Under the pieces are notes generated by a model. It saw only the letters and a program-made list of their open reading frames with translations, did no database searches and had not been told where the DNA came from. The position numbers and the translations under genes are program-made. A stretch of 64,000 bases of DNA from Shewanella saliphila (lineage in GTDB: Bacteria > Pseudomonadota > Gammaproteobacteria > Enterobacterales > Shewanellaceae), in the NCBI RefSeq assembly GCF_014648295.1, contig NZ_BMQV01000008.1, positions 62,001 to 126,000 of the forward strand, given 5' to 3'. Position 1 is the stretch's first letter; each line of letters opens with the position of its first letter. Shown here in pieces: positions 35,955-45,799 of this stretch.

Positions 35955-36962
35955 ATGTCTATTCAAGCTGTTTTAACTGATGCGTTAGCGAAACGCGCTG
36001 CTTTTTTTGAGCAAGCTAAACAAAATAACACCGATTGTTATCGGGTATTTCATGGCACTGTAGAAGGTGAAAATGGCCTTAATATTGACCGTTACGGCGA
36101 TGCGTGGTTAATCCAAACATTTCATCAAACTTTAACAGAACAACAGCTTGAAGATATATCAAGTGTGCTGACCGCCCATGCTGACTTTCATATTGTTTAC
36201 AACGATCGCTCAGGCAATCACTCACGAGTCGCTAACACGAGTGGCAATGAAGCCCAGGATTACGCTCAAACGGAACAAGTTATCCGTGAAAACGGCATTA
36301 ACTTTACCTCTAAGCTACGCCACGAAGGCCAGGACCCGCTGTTGTTTTTAGACATGCGCATTGGGCGTGAATATGTGTGCGATAACAGCAAGGATAAAAC
36401 TGTACTCAACCTGTTTTCGTACACTTGCGGCATTGGTATTGCGGCCGCTATGGGCGGCGCGCGTAAAGTAATGAATGTCGATTTTTCATCCTTTGCATTA
36501 GCGGCCGGGCAAAAAAATGCCGAGTTAAACAGGGTCACCGATGTGTGTGAGTTTGTGCAAAGCGATGCATTTCCGGCGCTGCGTCAATTAGCGGGTTTAC
36601 CGGTTGGCGGACGCCGTAATCAAAAACTGCCTAAATACCCAAAACTGCGGGCCATGCAATTTGATTTAGTGTTTTTAGACCCACCACGCTTTGCTAAAAG
36701 CGCCTTTGGCATTGTCGATTTAGTGAATGATTACCAGGGTTTATTTAAGCCTGCTGTATTAGCCACTAAAGCCGGTGGCCATATCGTGTGTTGTAACAAT
36801 GTCGCCAAAGTTGACCGCCAGACATGGTATGACAGCCTGGTGCGCTGCGTTGAAAAACAAGGCCGTAAAGTCACCTCCAGCCAATGGTTAGACTGCCATC
36901 CAGATTTTCCTGCATTTGATGATAATCACCCATTAAAAATCGTCGTATTAGGCATAGATTAA
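35955..36962 (+). CDS. class I SAM-dependent methyltransferase, RlmI-like
   Basis: A 335-residue methyltransferase of the RlmI/RlmK family, predicted to modify 23S rRNA. The SAM-binding motif is LNLFSYTCGIGIAAAMGGA in the Rossmann domain, and the catalytic-loop motif is DLVFLDPPRFAKS. The N-terminal half binds RNA in relatives, though the PUA domain of RlmI is not apparent. The ATG at 35955 is preferred over a GTG two codons earlier. It precedes a convergent gene and shares a bidirectional terminator (36989-37025). The exact target base is unknown. Confidence 0.8.
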   Translation: MSIQAVLTDALAKRAAFFEQAKQNNTDCYRVFHGTVEGENGLNIDRYGDAWLIQTFHQTLTEQQLEDISSVLTAHADFHIVYNDRSGNHSRVANTSGNEAQDYAQTEQVIRENGINFTSKLRHEGQDPLLFLDMRIGREYVCDNSKDKTVLNLFSYTCGIGIAAAMGGARKVMNVDFSSFALAAGQKNAELNRVTDVCEFVQSDAFPALRQLAGLPVGGRRNQKLPKYPKLRAMQFDLVFLDPPRFAKSAFGIVDLVNDYQGLFKPAVLATKAGGHIVCCNNVAKVDRQTWYDSLVRCVEKQGRKVTSSQWLDCHPDFPAFDDNHPLKIVVLGID

Positions 36963-36988
36963 TCGAGACGAGAGCAACCATTTGCGAC

Positions 36989-37025
36989 AAACAGTTCAGC
37001 CACCATTAAGGTGGCTGAACTGTTT
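36989..37025. terminator. bidirectional terminator
   Basis: Perfect 16-bp stem (AAACAGTTCAGCCACC and its complement) with a 5-nt loop. It lies between the convergent methyltransferase and phoD genes and is symmetric enough to serve both. Confidence 0.85.
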
Positions 37026-37045
37026 TGGTTAATCAAAAAACTGAC

Positions 37046-38809
37046 TTACGACATGACCACGATTTGCGGATTACCCACGGCACTCGTTGCGCTGTAATTG
37101 CGTGCATCTAAACTCGCAAAAGTTTCGCCTAAAATGGTATCAACATATTGCCAATCACCCCGTACTTCATCTGCTGTAAAGCTTAGCAATAAATAACCCC
37201 GGTCTTTTAAGTTAGCGTATTTAAGATCGCTCACCAAATCCACTATCGCCGCTTCAGTTGCTGGCATTTGATCATCTGATAAGCCTAAATAATATTCAAG
37301 CCCAGGCGATGACACTGAACTGGTGGCAAATTCCACCCCAACCACATCATTATTGCTATCGGTTAAGTTATTTGCCCAGGCATTATGGGTGTCGCCCGCA
37401 ATCACCACTAAATTTTGATTTAACGATTTTGCAGTGGCGTAAATCACTTCACGCTCGTAGGCGTAACCGTCCCACGCGTCTAAATTGTACGGAATCGATG
37501 GCAATTGTAATAACGCCATCACCTCTGGTGTCAGCTTATCTTGATTAGCTTGTAGGTAGGCCAGCTCTTCAGTTGTTAGAGTGGAATCGCCTGCTTGCGC
37601 ACGAGCGGCCAACATAGCAATGCCGGCAAGCTCAGCAAATTGCGGAATGCTCATTTGCTGGGTAGCAATAGCGGCGGGCAATAACATTTTACCCATTAGC
37701 ACCTGCTGCCCTAATACCTGCCATTTGGCGGTAGATTGCAACAAGGTTTGCTGTAACCACAATAGTTGTGTTTGTCCTAGCATACTTCGATTAACATCGG
37801 TCACAGCAGCGCTAAAGTTGCTACTGTCAAAGGCACCTGTCGTGGCGTCGATATAGTCGTTGTAATCTAATTGCTTGTCGCGAGCCAGCACACGAGTATC
37901 GAGCATATGCAAATCAACCAGATCGCCGAAATTAAAACTTCTGTAGATTTCTTCATGATTACCCTCACTCCAGGGGCGGATTGGCAGCCACTCAAAATAA
38001 GCTTGCAGTGCAGCGGCTTTGCGCTCATCAAAATCACCTTCACCGTCGTTATGATTTTCTGCGCCGTCTTTCCAAGTGTCATTGGCAACCTCATGGTCAT
38101 CCCACACCGTAATAAACGGCACTTTGGCATGCAGTTTTTGTAAACTGGCATCGCTTCGGTATTGGCTATAACGGGTACGATAATCGGCTAATAGAAACAG
38201 CTCACCTTCAGGTAAAACTTCACGGCCTAATGTGGCAGCATTTTCGCTGGCGTATTCACCACGAGCATACTCATATAAGTAATCCCCTAAATGCACCACA
38301 GCATCTAAATCATCTCGCTGAGCGGCCATTTCGTACACATTAAAATAGCCTGCAGGGAAATTAGCACATGACATTACCGCAAGCTTAACCGAATCAACAC
38401 TGCCCTGTGGTAAAGTGCGAGTTTGCCCCACCTCCGATACGTTTTCGCCCGCGTTAAAGCGATAAAAATATTGTTGGCCTGCCACTAATCCCACGGCATC
38501 AATTTTAACGGTATAGTCGCGGCTGTCATTGGTGACGGTTTGGCCATTAGTGACCAAATCAGTAAAGTCACTGTCTGTGGCGACCTCCCATGACACCGTA
38601 ATATCGCCTTGTGTATCTGGAGTGACGCGCGTCCATAAGATCACGGCATCTGTTGCCGGGTCACCACTGGCAACACCTTGTAAGAACTGACCTGAAATAA
38701 CATCGTCATCATCACTATTACAGCCCATTAAACCATAAGACACCACAACAGCACTGACGCCTTTGGCCGACATAGCCAAAAAATCACGACGAGTTACAAA
38801 CCGTTTCAT
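37046..38809 (-). CDS. phoD: alkaline phosphatase, PhoD family (Tat-exported)
   Basis: A 587-residue PhoD enzyme that releases phosphate from phosphodiesters and monoesters outside the cytoplasm. The N-terminus has the twin-arginine motif TRRDFL (Arg7-Arg8) and a hydrophobic stretch ending LMGC, so it may also be lipidated at Cys30. Domain motifs include QGVASGDPATDAVILWTRVTP near residue 50, HLGDYLYEYARG and WDDHEVANDTWKDG for metal binding, and VIAGDTHNAW. The start ATG at 38807-38809 has AAGGA eight bases ahead. A perfect triple Pho box lies upstream at 38893-38925, so phosphate starvation probably induces it. Confidence 0.93.
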   Translation of the reverse strand: MKRFVTRRDFLAMSAKGVSAVVVSYGLMGCNSDDDDVISGQFLQGVASGDPATDAVILWTRVTPDTQGDITVSWEVATDSDFTDLVTNGQTVTNDSRDYTVKIDAVGLVAGQQYFYRFNAGENVSEVGQTRTLPQGSVDSVKLAVMSCANFPAGYFNVYEMAAQRDDLDAVVHLGDYLYEYARGEYASENAATLGREVLPEGELFLLADYRTRYSQYRSDASLQKLHAKVPFITVWDDHEVANDTWKDGAENHNDGEGDFDERKAAALQAYFEWLPIRPWSEGNHEEIYRSFNFGDLVDLHMLDTRVLARDKQLDYNDYIDATTGAFDSSNFSAAVTDVNRSMLGQTQLLWLQQTLLQSTAKWQVLGQQVLMGKMLLPAAIATQQMSIPQFAELAGIAMLAARAQAGDSTLTTEELAYLQANQDKLTPEVMALLQLPSIPYNLDAWDGYAYEREVIYATAKSLNQNLVVIAGDTHNAWANNLTDSNNDVVGVEFATSSVSSPGLEYYLGLSDDQMPATEAAIVDLVSDLKYANLKDRGYLLLSFTADEVRGDWQYVDTILGETFASLDARNYSATSAVGNPQIVVMS

Positions 38810-38892
38810 AAATATATCCTTATTTTTATTGTTCACATTCGGCCGTGTCAGTCACAGCTCAAGAGGTCTAATGAGTGGCTATTGTGAAAGTA

Positions 38893-38925
38893 AACGATGA
38901 CATTACAGTGACAAAACCATGACAA
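38893..38925 (-). promoter_or_regulatory. PhoB box of phoD
   Basis: Three adjacent 11-mers on the minus strand: TTGTCATGGTT, TTGTCACTGTA and ATGTCATCGTT. The exact 11-bp phasing of TGTCA is the hallmark of PhoB sites. It ends 84 bp before the phoD start codon. Confidence 0.85.
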
Positions 38926-39132
38926 GCCCACCTTGCCTGCCCCTGTAAACGATTTGCAAATAATGCCTATTCATACGCGGCTTTTTAACGTGAGGCTAAC
39001 TGGCTTATAAATTAAATTGCACACAATGTAGTTGCATTTTAATTTTCGCTTAGTTATAGTGAACACAATTAGATTGCGCACAACTTAAATCATACATAAC
39101 TTAAAATAACTTACTTATACACGAGGTTTATT

Positions 39133-39555
39133 ATGTCAACGTTATACACCACTTCAGCAACAGCATTAGCCGGCCGTAATGGTCAAGTTTCTACCGACGA
39201 CAAAAAAGTCGACTTACAATTAAGCTACCCAAAAGAAATGGGCGGTAGCGGTGAGTTTACTAACCCAGAACAATTATTTGCCGCAGGTTATGCCGCATGT
39301 TTTTCTAACGCAATATTGCACGTTGCTAGCCAAGGCAAAGTGGCTATCAAAGCGGCACCAACCACAGCAACAGTAGGCATTGGCCCTAACGAGAATGGCG
39401 GATTTGCACTTACAGTCGCCCTTGCTGTTGAACTTGATTTAGACCAGGAAGCAGCAGAAAATCTGGTTAAAACCGCGCACCAAGTTTGCCCATATTCAAA
39501 TGCAGTACGTGGCAACATTGATGTGAAATTAACCGTTAATGGCCAAGCGATTTAA
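39133..39555 (+). CDS. ohr: organic hydroperoxide resistance protein
   Basis: A 140-residue OsmC/Ohr family peroxidase that reduces organic hydroperoxides with a pair of reactive cysteines. The peroxidatic Cys56 is in AAGYAACFSNA and the resolving Cys119 is in AHQVCPYSNAVRGN, the patterns typical of Ohr rather than OsmC. It is cytoplasmic. ACGAGG is located ten bases before the ATG. No OhrR repressor gene is adjacent, so regulation cannot be inferred. It has its own terminator (39594-39617). Confidence 0.93.
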   Translation: MSTLYTTSATALAGRNGQVSTDDKKVDLQLSYPKEMGGSGEFTNPEQLFAAGYAACFSNAILHVASQGKVAIKAAPTTATVGIGPNENGGFALTVALAVELDLDQEAAENLVKTAHQVCPYSNAVRGNIDVKLTVNGQAI

Positions 39556-39593
39556 CGCAAAAAATTACTGCGTAAGGTGTGTTTAGCAAAAAA

Positions 39594-39617
39594 CCAAGAC
39601 GCGAGTCTTGGTTTTTT
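39594..39617 (+). terminator. intrinsic terminator of ohr
   Basis: CCAAGAC pairs with GTCTTGG across a GCGA loop, followed by six T residues. Confidence 0.9.
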
Positions 39618-39643
39618 GTTGTTGGATACCTAGAGAGTTGTAA

Positions 39644-40654
39644 CTACGCCTTAATACTCATTAAAATATCGAGTGCGCGCAGACAGTGCTCGTTGCGGTA
39701 TAAATCGTTAGTAAACATCACTTCATCAACACCGGTTTGCTCAACAAACACTTCTAAACGATGTTTAATGGTCGCAGGGCCGCCGCAAATAGATAAGCTC
39801 AAGAAACTATCGACATAACTTTTTTCTTGCTCGCTCCACAATCCATCCATGCTGTCGATGGGCGGTTTAAGCCACATTTCTTGGCCACGAATAAGCGCTA
39901 AAATACGTTGTTTCGATGTGGTGCTAAGATACTCTGCTTCTGCATCGGTAGGCGCTGCCACTAACGGTAACCCAACCATCACATAAGGTTTAGCGAGCAC
40001 TGCCGACGGGACAAACTCACGGCGATACAAGGCAATGGCTTCTGATAAAAAGCGTGGCGCAAAATGGCCCGCAAACACATACGGCAAACCACGTTGCGCC
40101 GCGAGTTGCGCACTGAACAAACTTGAGCCTAATAACCAAATCGGTACATTGGTATTCTCGCCCGGAATTGCCCTTACCGCTTTAGCTTGCCCGCTTTGGC
40201 GCGCCTCACGTGGGCCGAGTAATGATTGCAGCTCATTGACCTCATCGGGGAAATGCTCGGCCCGTTGGGTATCACGATTAAGTGCTAAGCTGGTAACCGG
40301 GTCACTGCCCGGCGCTCGGCCTAGGCCTAAATCAATCCGGCCTGGATACAAATTGGCTAGGGTGCCAAATTGCTCAGCCACCACCAGCGGTGCATGATTA
40401 GGCAACATAATACCACCCGCGCCCACTCTAATTCGCTCAGTACCACCTGCAATATAACCAATCAAAATTGATGTTGCCGAGCAAATAATCCCTGGCATAT
40501 TGTGGTGCTCTGCAAGCCAAAACCGATTTACTCCTAAATGCTCAGCATGTTGGGCATACGCTAAACTGTCTTTTAGGGTATCGGTGATGGTCGAGTCTTC
40601 ACGCATTGGCGCAAGTTCAAGTAACGAAAAAGGAATATCTGCCAATATAGACAT
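39644..40654 (-). CDS. LLM-class flavin-dependent oxidoreductase (luciferase-like)
   Basis: A 336-residue luciferase-like monooxygenase, group 1. Marks are [12 protein letters not shown] near the N-terminus, [20 protein letters not shown] and [18 protein letters not shown] in the barrel. These bind FMN and shape the active site in the family. It is predicted to use reduced FMN and oxygen. The substrate is unknown. The second of two adjacent ATGs is chosen because GGAG is five bases ahead of it. It lies convergent to ohr, with no cofactor partner gene adjacent. Confidence 0.85.
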   Translation of the reverse strand: MSILADIPFSLLELAPMREDSTITDTLKDSLAYAQHAEHLGVNRFWLAEHHNMPGIICSATSILIGYIAGGTERIRVGAGGIMLPNHAPLVVAEQFGTLANLYPGRIDLGLGRAPGSDPVTSLALNRDTQRAEHFPDEVNELQSLLGPREARQSGQAKAVRAIPGENTNVPIWLLGSSLFSAQLAAQRGLPYVFAGHFAPRFLSEAIALYRREFVPSAVLAKPYVMVGLPLVAAPTDAEAEYLSTTSKQRILALIRGQEMWLKPPIDSMDGLWSEQEKSYVDSFLSLSICGGPATIKHRLEVFVEQTGVDEVMFTNDLYRNEHCLRALDILMSIKA

Positions 40655-40687
40655 CATGGCTCCTTATTTGAGGAATGAAAAATCAGC

Positions 40688-41212
40688 CTAAAAGGCTTGT
40701 AGCATCTCGGGAGTGAATTCGTCGGTGTCTATCGTATACCCTGCAGCTTCAATCGCTTGCTGTAGTTTATCCAACTCATTATTGACGTTAGACATGGTTA
40801 AGGTGTTGTTATCTAACTCGTACACTATCGCCAAACTTTGATAATAAAAGCTCAATATCACCAAAGCATCACGGTTATTGTCTTTAGCCGCTTGTTGCAC
40901 TGCTTTGAGTTTACGGAAAATTTTGTTTTGCAGCTGTTTGAGTTGCCACACGTAATACACTTCATAAAACTTGGGTTTTTCGCGTAGATTGCGGATCAAT
41001 AAACTGCAAACCATTAAGGCTAAAATGACACCGGTAAAGTTAAGATGAAAATTCCCAGTAGACTCGGCGCCAGGTAACGGCTTAACCCCAAAGAAATAAA
41101 TCATTAACTGGCCGAACACTAACGACAAAATGGCCAGGGTAACCACTAAACCAATCTGCACCTGATTGTTTACCGACCGGTACTGGTTTTTATCTATTTT
41201 AACTAACTTCAT
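40688..41212 (-). CDS. DUF3087 membrane protein
   Basis: A 174-residue protein with two membrane helices near the N-terminus (about 15-40 and 55-75) and a mostly helical cytoplasmic C-terminal half (coiled-coil-like KLQQAIEAAG). The start MKLVKIDKNQYRSVNNQV and IRNLREKPKFYEVYYVWQLK match the DUF3087 family of marine gammaproteobacteria. It follows the flavin-dependent gene on the same strand by a short gap (33 bp upstream of it), and they may be co-transcribed. The function is unknown. An in-frame GTG seven codons upstream is less likely as a start. Confidence 0.75.
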   Translation of the reverse strand: MKLVKIDKNQYRSVNNQVQIGLVVTLAILSLVFGQLMIYFFGVKPLPGAESTGNFHLNFTGVILALMVCSLLIRNLREKPKFYEVYYVWQLKQLQNKIFRKLKAVQQAAKDNNRDALVILSFYYQSLAIVYELDNNTLTMSNVNNELDKLQQAIEAAGYTIDTDEFTPEMLQAF

Positions 41213-41314
41213 TTTGCTACTCGCACATTTCACGCTACAGAATTATGCATAGCTTAACGCGCACCAATGTGAGAACAAAAGAGTAAATCGCTTTATATCA
41301 GAATAAAAAGACAC

Positions 41315-41346
41315 AAGCCCTTAAATCATTAATAATTTAAGGGCTT
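41315..41346. terminator. hairpin following the SDR gene
   Basis: 12-bp perfect stem (AAGCCCTTAAAT and ATTTAAGGGCTT) with an 8-nt loop, 52 bp past the SDR stop. A T-rich run follows after six more bases, so termination efficiency is unsure. Confidence 0.6.
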
Positions 41347-41398
41347 ACAGCAATAACAAAAATGATCAATCAACTTGTCACCCGATTAAGGGTTTAGC

Positions 41399-42166
41399 TT
41401 AATTGCGGCCTGCCATTACGCCGCCATCAACATCCCAAATTGCGCCAGTCACCCAGCCCGCTTGTGGAGACAATAAAAACGTGACACTGTTTGCAACATC
41501 AACAGGCGTACCAATGCGGCCAATAGGGTGGAACGCATTAAAGCCTGCCAATGCGGTTTCGACTTCTTTAGGCTCAATAAAGGCTTCATAAATTGAGGTA
41601 ATCACTACCGCTGGCGACACGGCATTGACGCGGATATTATGCTCTGCTAATTCCATCGCCATGTGCTGAGTCAATGCATGTAAACCGGCTTTTGCCATAG
41701 AGTAAGCACTCGACGGGGTCGCTTTAATGGCTTGTTTGCCCCACATAGAGCCAATATTAACAATACTGCCACCGCCATGCTTAATCATGTTTCTGGCAAC
41801 GGCTTGCGAAATCACAAACATCGCTTTGTTAAGCTCCATGTAAATGTCGTAATCACTCAATTGATGTTCTAAAAATGGCTTAGGATTAAAATAACCTGCC
41901 GCATTAACTAAATGATCAATACCGCTATCCATAGCATCAATCACCTCAACCACACGTTGCAGATCTTGGGCATTGTACAAGTTTGCTTGAACACCACTGA
42001 CCTTGCCCAGTACTGATAACTGCTCAACGGCAGCGTCGAGCTTTTGCGCATTGTTACCCACGATAATGGTAGCGACACCTTGAGTGATTAATTGCTTAGC
42101 AGTTTCAAAACCAATACCACTGCTGCCACCAATAATTAATGCCGTTTTTGGGGTTAAAGTTGTCAT
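41399..42166 (-). CDS. short-chain dehydrogenase/reductase (SDR)
   Basis: A 255-residue NAD(P)-dependent oxidoreductase of the classical SDR family. The dinucleotide motif GGSSGIG is at 13-19, the NAAG motif is near residue 88, the catalytic YSMAK near 157 with its serine in NIGSMWG, and the C-terminus holds the usual DGGVMAG. The substrate is unknown. It is divergent from an HxlR-type regulator with 105 bp between. This arrangement is common for reactive-electrophile-responsive genes and suggests the regulator controls the dehydrogenase. Confidence 0.9.
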   Translation of the reverse strand: MTTLTPKTALIIGGSSGIGFETAKQLITQGVATIIVGNNAQKLDAAVEQLSVLGKVSGVQANLYNAQDLQRVVEVIDAMDSGIDHLVNAAGYFNPKPFLEHQLSDYDIYMELNKAMFVISQAVARNMIKHGGGSIVNIGSMWGKQAIKATPSSAYSMAKAGLHALTQHMAMELAEHNIRVNAVSPAVVITSIYEAFIEPKEVETALAGFNAFHPIGRIGTPVDVANSVTFLLSPQAGWVTGAIWDVDGGVMAGRN

Positions 42167-42271
42167 TTGTTCACACCTAAGTTACGAATAAGTGTGATAA
42201 GCTTATTGATAAACTATCCAGTTGAATAGTAAGTACAATTTAGTTCCATAGGTACTTTTAGGTACATATTA

Positions 42272-42607
42272 ATGAATACAAAAGAAAAAATATTTCCACG
42301 CAAAACTGCACCCGAAAAATCAGCCCGTATGGTCGAAACGATATACGGCTGTAAATGGTCGTTAACTGTGTATCAGTTGCTCGCCAATAATATTAATCGA
42401 CCCGGTGAGATGGTGAAATCGGTTGATGGGCTCAGTACTAAAGTGCTCAATCAATGCCTGAAGAAAAACCTCGAGTTTGGGATTTTAAATAAGATTAATT
42501 ATCCCGAAATTCCACCACGGGTAGAGTATGAGGTGACAGAGTTTGGTCAAAAATTTATGCGGATTTTAGACGACATTGAAAAGCTGCAAAATGAAATTGA
42601 TGCTTAA
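42272..42607 (+). CDS. HxlR family transcriptional regulator
   Basis: A 111-residue winged-helix regulator of the HxlR type. Family features are ETIYGCKWSLTVYQLLANN, NRPGEMVKSVDGLSTKVLNQ and PPRVEYEVTEFGQKF. Cys32 lies at the position of the redox-sensing cysteine of HxlR relatives such as YodB. The protein is therefore likely to sense oxidants or electrophiles, though this is not shown. The intergenic region holds GGTAC at 42251-42255 and 42261-42265, possible operator half sites. It is divergent from an SDR gene. Confidence 0.85.
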   Translation: MNTKEKIFPRKTAPEKSARMVETIYGCKWSLTVYQLLANNINRPGEMVKSVDGLSTKVLNQCLKKNLEFGILNKINYPEIPPRVEYEVTEFGQKFMRILDDIEKLQNEIDA

Positions 42608-42654
42608 CCCGCAGGCTAAGCATCCACTATCTCTATCTCGTTTTAAACTTGTGA

Positions 42655-44106
42655 TTATTCACTGGCGGCATTAAGCCAAACAAACTCTGGTAATGCGGTT
42701 AAATCTAAACAATCGCTCCACTTAGCAATAGCACTACTTTTGGGTTGAGCGGCCTCATCTTGATTAAGCGCTTCCATTAACACTTTTTGTGACTCGGGCT
42801 CACCATGCACTAAAATAATGGCAGGTGAATCCTCAAAGTGATGATACCAACGCAACAGCTCTGCTTGGTCGGCATGGGCAGACAAACCGCCTACGGTGTG
42901 AATACTCGCAGCCACTTTGACACTTTGGCCATGGATGGTCAGCTCTTCTGCGCCATCCACCAATAAGCGTCCTGGGGTGCCTAAGGCTTGGTAACCACAA
43001 ATAATAATGTTGGCTTCTTTACGCCATAAATTATGCACAAAATGGTTACGAATTCGGCCACCATTACACATGCCGCTACCCGCAATCACAATTAACCCTT
43101 CGTGAATGTCGTTAAGCTCTATCGACTCTTCTGTGCTGCTTACAAACTCAGCACACGATAGTAATGGATGTTTGCCAGGCGACATCCGAGTAAAGCGCTT
43201 AAAGTCATCGTCCAATATGGGGTAATTGTTGACGTAAACTTGTGTGGCTTTAATGGCCATTGGGCTGTCTAAACAAATACGCCAACCTGATAAGTCCCAC
43301 TCTTTGGCATATAAATGGAACAAATACAGTAACTCTTGAGCACGACCCACTGAAAAAGCTGGGATTAAAATATTGCCGCGACTTTGGTTAATGGTCGTTT
43401 TAAATATCGATTTAAGCTCCACCAGCGTTTTATGCCAACTGCGGTGTAAACGATTGCCGTAGGTGCTTTCCATTAGCACTAAATCGGCTTTATCGATAAA
43501 GGTTGGGTCATCTAAAATAGGCATACCTGCACGGCCTAAGTCACCGCTAAAGACCAATTTTTTCTGTTCAGGCTGCTGCCCTAGCCACAACTCAACTATC
43601 GCCGAGCCGAGAATATGCCCAGCATCCGACAAACGGATTTCAATTGAATCAGCAATTTGAACACGTTGGTCATAATCAACCACCACAAACTGAGCCATGA
43701 CCTGATTTACCTCTTCTTCGGTAAATAATGGTTCGAGTGCTTCTAAATCATGTTTAGCCCGTTTTTTGTTTTTTCTGTCGGTGTCTCGCTCCTGCAGCAT
43801 CGCAGCGTCACGCAGCATAATGCTACACAACTGTGCGGTTGCACGTTGGGTGTAAATAGGGCCAGTAAAACCTTGCTTAATTAAATAAGGTAATCGACCA
43901 GAATGGTCAATGTGAGCATGGCTTAATACGACGGCATGGATCTGTTCTGCTTGGAAAGGAAAAGGATCATGATTGCGCAACTCATCGGCTTTGCCACCTT
44001 GAATTAATCCACAATCTAATAGTACCTGTTTGCCATCAACCGTGAGTAAATGACATGAACCAGTCACCTCTTCTGTCGCTCCGAAAAACTGTAAAGTCAT
44101 TTGCAT
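42655..44106 (-). CDS. MBL-fold metallo-hydrolase with RNA specificity (beta-CASP) domain
   Basis: A 483-residue protein of the beta-CASP class of metallo-beta-lactamase-fold nucleases. The metal motif HAHIDHSG is at 63-70; later motifs are SGDLGR, DSPMAIKATQVY, GSGMCNGGRIRNH and the C-terminal HTVGGLSAHADQAEL and LVHGEP. These suggest an RNA-processing nuclease, like bacterial and archaeal CPSF-73 homologues. No RNA-binding extension (KH domain) is seen. It lies convergent to HxlR, with a weak GGTGA ribosome site. Its natural substrate is unknown. Confidence 0.88.
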   Translation of the reverse strand: MQMTLQFFGATEEVTGSCHLLTVDGKQVLLDCGLIQGGKADELRNHDPFPFQAEQIHAVVLSHAHIDHSGRLPYLIKQGFTGPIYTQRATAQLCSIMLRDAAMLQERDTDRKNKKRAKHDLEALEPLFTEEEVNQVMAQFVVVDYDQRVQIADSIEIRLSDAGHILGSAIVELWLGQQPEQKKLVFSGDLGRAGMPILDDPTFIDKADLVLMESTYGNRLHRSWHKTLVELKSIFKTTINQSRGNILIPAFSVGRAQELLYLFHLYAKEWDLSGWRICLDSPMAIKATQVYVNNYPILDDDFKRFTRMSPGKHPLLSCAEFVSSTEESIELNDIHEGLIVIAGSGMCNGGRIRNHFVHNLWRKEANIIICGYQALGTPGRLLVDGAEELTIHGQSVKVAASIHTVGGLSAHADQAELLRWYHHFEDSPAIILVHGEPESQKVLMEALNQDEAAQPKSSAIAKWSDCLDLTALPEFVWLNAASE

Positions 44107-44454
44107 AAAATCACCTTTAACGTATTGAGCTATAAATTAAGCGTATGCCATTTTCAGAATAAAATAGCGATCCACATCAAATAAACCTCCAAAAAGCGCC
44201 CTTATTTTAATAAGTAAATAAAAATTCACATTTAATGCATATATAACCAGCGATTAACATTTGCTTACACGTGTTAACCGGCTGTTAACAGTGTTTTTTT
44301 ATAAGTCATTGATGAATGCATTTTTTGAACAATATCGCCTTTTTTTAGCATATTTCACTATGTGATTTGACAATGTATTTGCTACTCTCCGTCGCCTCAA
44401 AGGACAGATGTATTAATGGACTAAACAGTGCTTACTCAAACAACAAGACAAGAG
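44107..44454. other. AT-rich gap upstream of the porin gene
   Basis: A 348-bp gap between two divergent genes. It contains GTTAACCGGCTGTTAAC (IR) near 44273-44289 and T-rich tracts that could hold the porin promoter. I found no ORF, Pho box or defined operator here. Confidence 0.5.
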
Positions 44455-45669
44455 ATGAAGATGAACAAGACTTTAGTTGCTGCATTGATTTCAACAGTGC
44501 TAATTACACCTTCGGTTTCAGCCACCGAAATTTTTAAAGATGATGTGAACGCCGTTCAAATTGGTGGTTTTGTTGACGCTCGTGTGATCAACACTCAAGG
44601 TGAAACTGAAGTGGTTAACGGCGCATCACGCATTAATTTTGGCTTTGAACGTCAGCTACAAGATGGCTGGAAAGCGTATGCAAAATTAGAGTGGGGTGTT
44701 AACCCGGTTGGTAGTACTGACATTGTGTACAACAACCGTTTTGAGTCGATTCAAGATGAGTTCTTTTACAACCGCTTAGGTTATGCTGGCCTGTCACATG
44801 ACACCTACGGTAGCCTCACGATTGGCAAGCAATGGGGTGCTTGGTATGACGTGGTATATGGCACAAACTACGGTTTTGTGTGGGACGGTAACACTGCCGG
44901 TGTTTACACTTACAACAAAGATGACGGCGCAGTAAACGGCGTGGGTCGTGGTGACAAAACCGTGCAATACCGTAACAGTTTTGGCGATGTGAGTTTTGCA
45001 GTACAAGTACAGTTAAAAAACAGCGAGTTTTATACCTGTGACTATGAAGATATCACTCAGGATGCTTGCGAAGCGTTATGGGAGTCTGGTTCAGCAGAAG
45101 CGCAGCAAGTTGAATACAACTATACCTACGGTGGTGCCGTAACCTATCAGGCCACTGACAAATTAGTGTTAACTGCAGGCCTGAACCGCGGTGAATTTGA
45201 TGTGACCTTTGGTAACGGTAATACCTCAACAGCTGAAGACATTATTTACGGTGTGGGGATTACCTGGGGTAACTTCGACCAATATGGTTTTTATGGTTCG
45301 GCAAACATTAACGGCAATGAAAACCACGACACAGATAACATTGGCCGTTTAATTGATAAAGCTGTGGGTGTTGAATCATTGTTTTCATACATGTTTGAAA
45401 ACAATATCCGTACTTTTGTGTCTTACAACATCTTAGATGCTGGCGATGATTATGTGATTCAACCTAACTATAACGCCGATCCAAACGATGTGTTCAAGCG
45501 TCAGTTTGTGGTAATGGGTTTACATTATGTATTTAACCCACAAACCGTCGTGTATTTAGAAGCCCGTCGCGATTACAGCGACTTCACCAGCGCCGACAAA
45601 GATCAGCAAGCCAGAATGGAACTGTCTGAAGATGACGGCGTAGCCATTGGTATCCGCTATACACTTTAA
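44455..45669 (+). CDS. outer-membrane porin, gram-negative type
   Basis: A 404-residue porin. A signal peptide (hydrophobic core TLVAALISTVLITPSVSA, cut after SA) is followed by VQIGGFVDARVINT, INFGFERQLQDGWKAYAKLEW and TIGKQWGAWYDVVYGT, typical of 16-stranded trimeric porins. The last residues are GIRYTL, short of the final aromatic phenylalanine usual for barrel assembly. It would let small hydrophilic solutes cross the outer membrane; selectivity is unknown. The start at 44455 is one of two close ATGs, preceded by AAGAG. It is monocistronic. Confidence 0.88.
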   Translation: MKMNKTLVAALISTVLITPSVSATEIFKDDVNAVQIGGFVDARVINTQGETEVVNGASRINFGFERQLQDGWKAYAKLEWGVNPVGSTDIVYNNRFESIQDEFFYNRLGYAGLSHDTYGSLTIGKQWGAWYDVVYGTNYGFVWDGNTAGVYTYNKDDGAVNGVGRGDKTVQYRNSFGDVSFAVQVQLKNSEFYTCDYEDITQDACEALWESGSAEAQQVEYNYTYGGAVTYQATDKLVLTAGLNRGEFDVTFGNGNTSTAEDIIYGVGITWGNFDQYGFYGSANINGNENHDTDNIGRLIDKAVGVESLFSYMFENNIRTFVSYNILDAGDDYVIQPNYNADPNDVFKRQFVVMGLHYVFNPQTVVYLEARRDYSDFTSADKDQQARMELSEDDGVAIGIRYTL

Positions 45670-45799
45670 TGTTTTTAAGTGATGCTATCTTAGGCGATAT
45701 CACTTAGGTTTTATCGCTTAAGTACAGACAAAAAAAGGTTCGACATTATTGGGATGAGTCTTGCGATAGGATCATCCCAGATAACTCAAGCACAGCCAG

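Noticed and set aside
45750..45779. Terminator between porin and ppiB
   Set aside because: TGGGATGA and TCATCCCA form a stem, but the loop is long and no T-run follows, so it is not listed.
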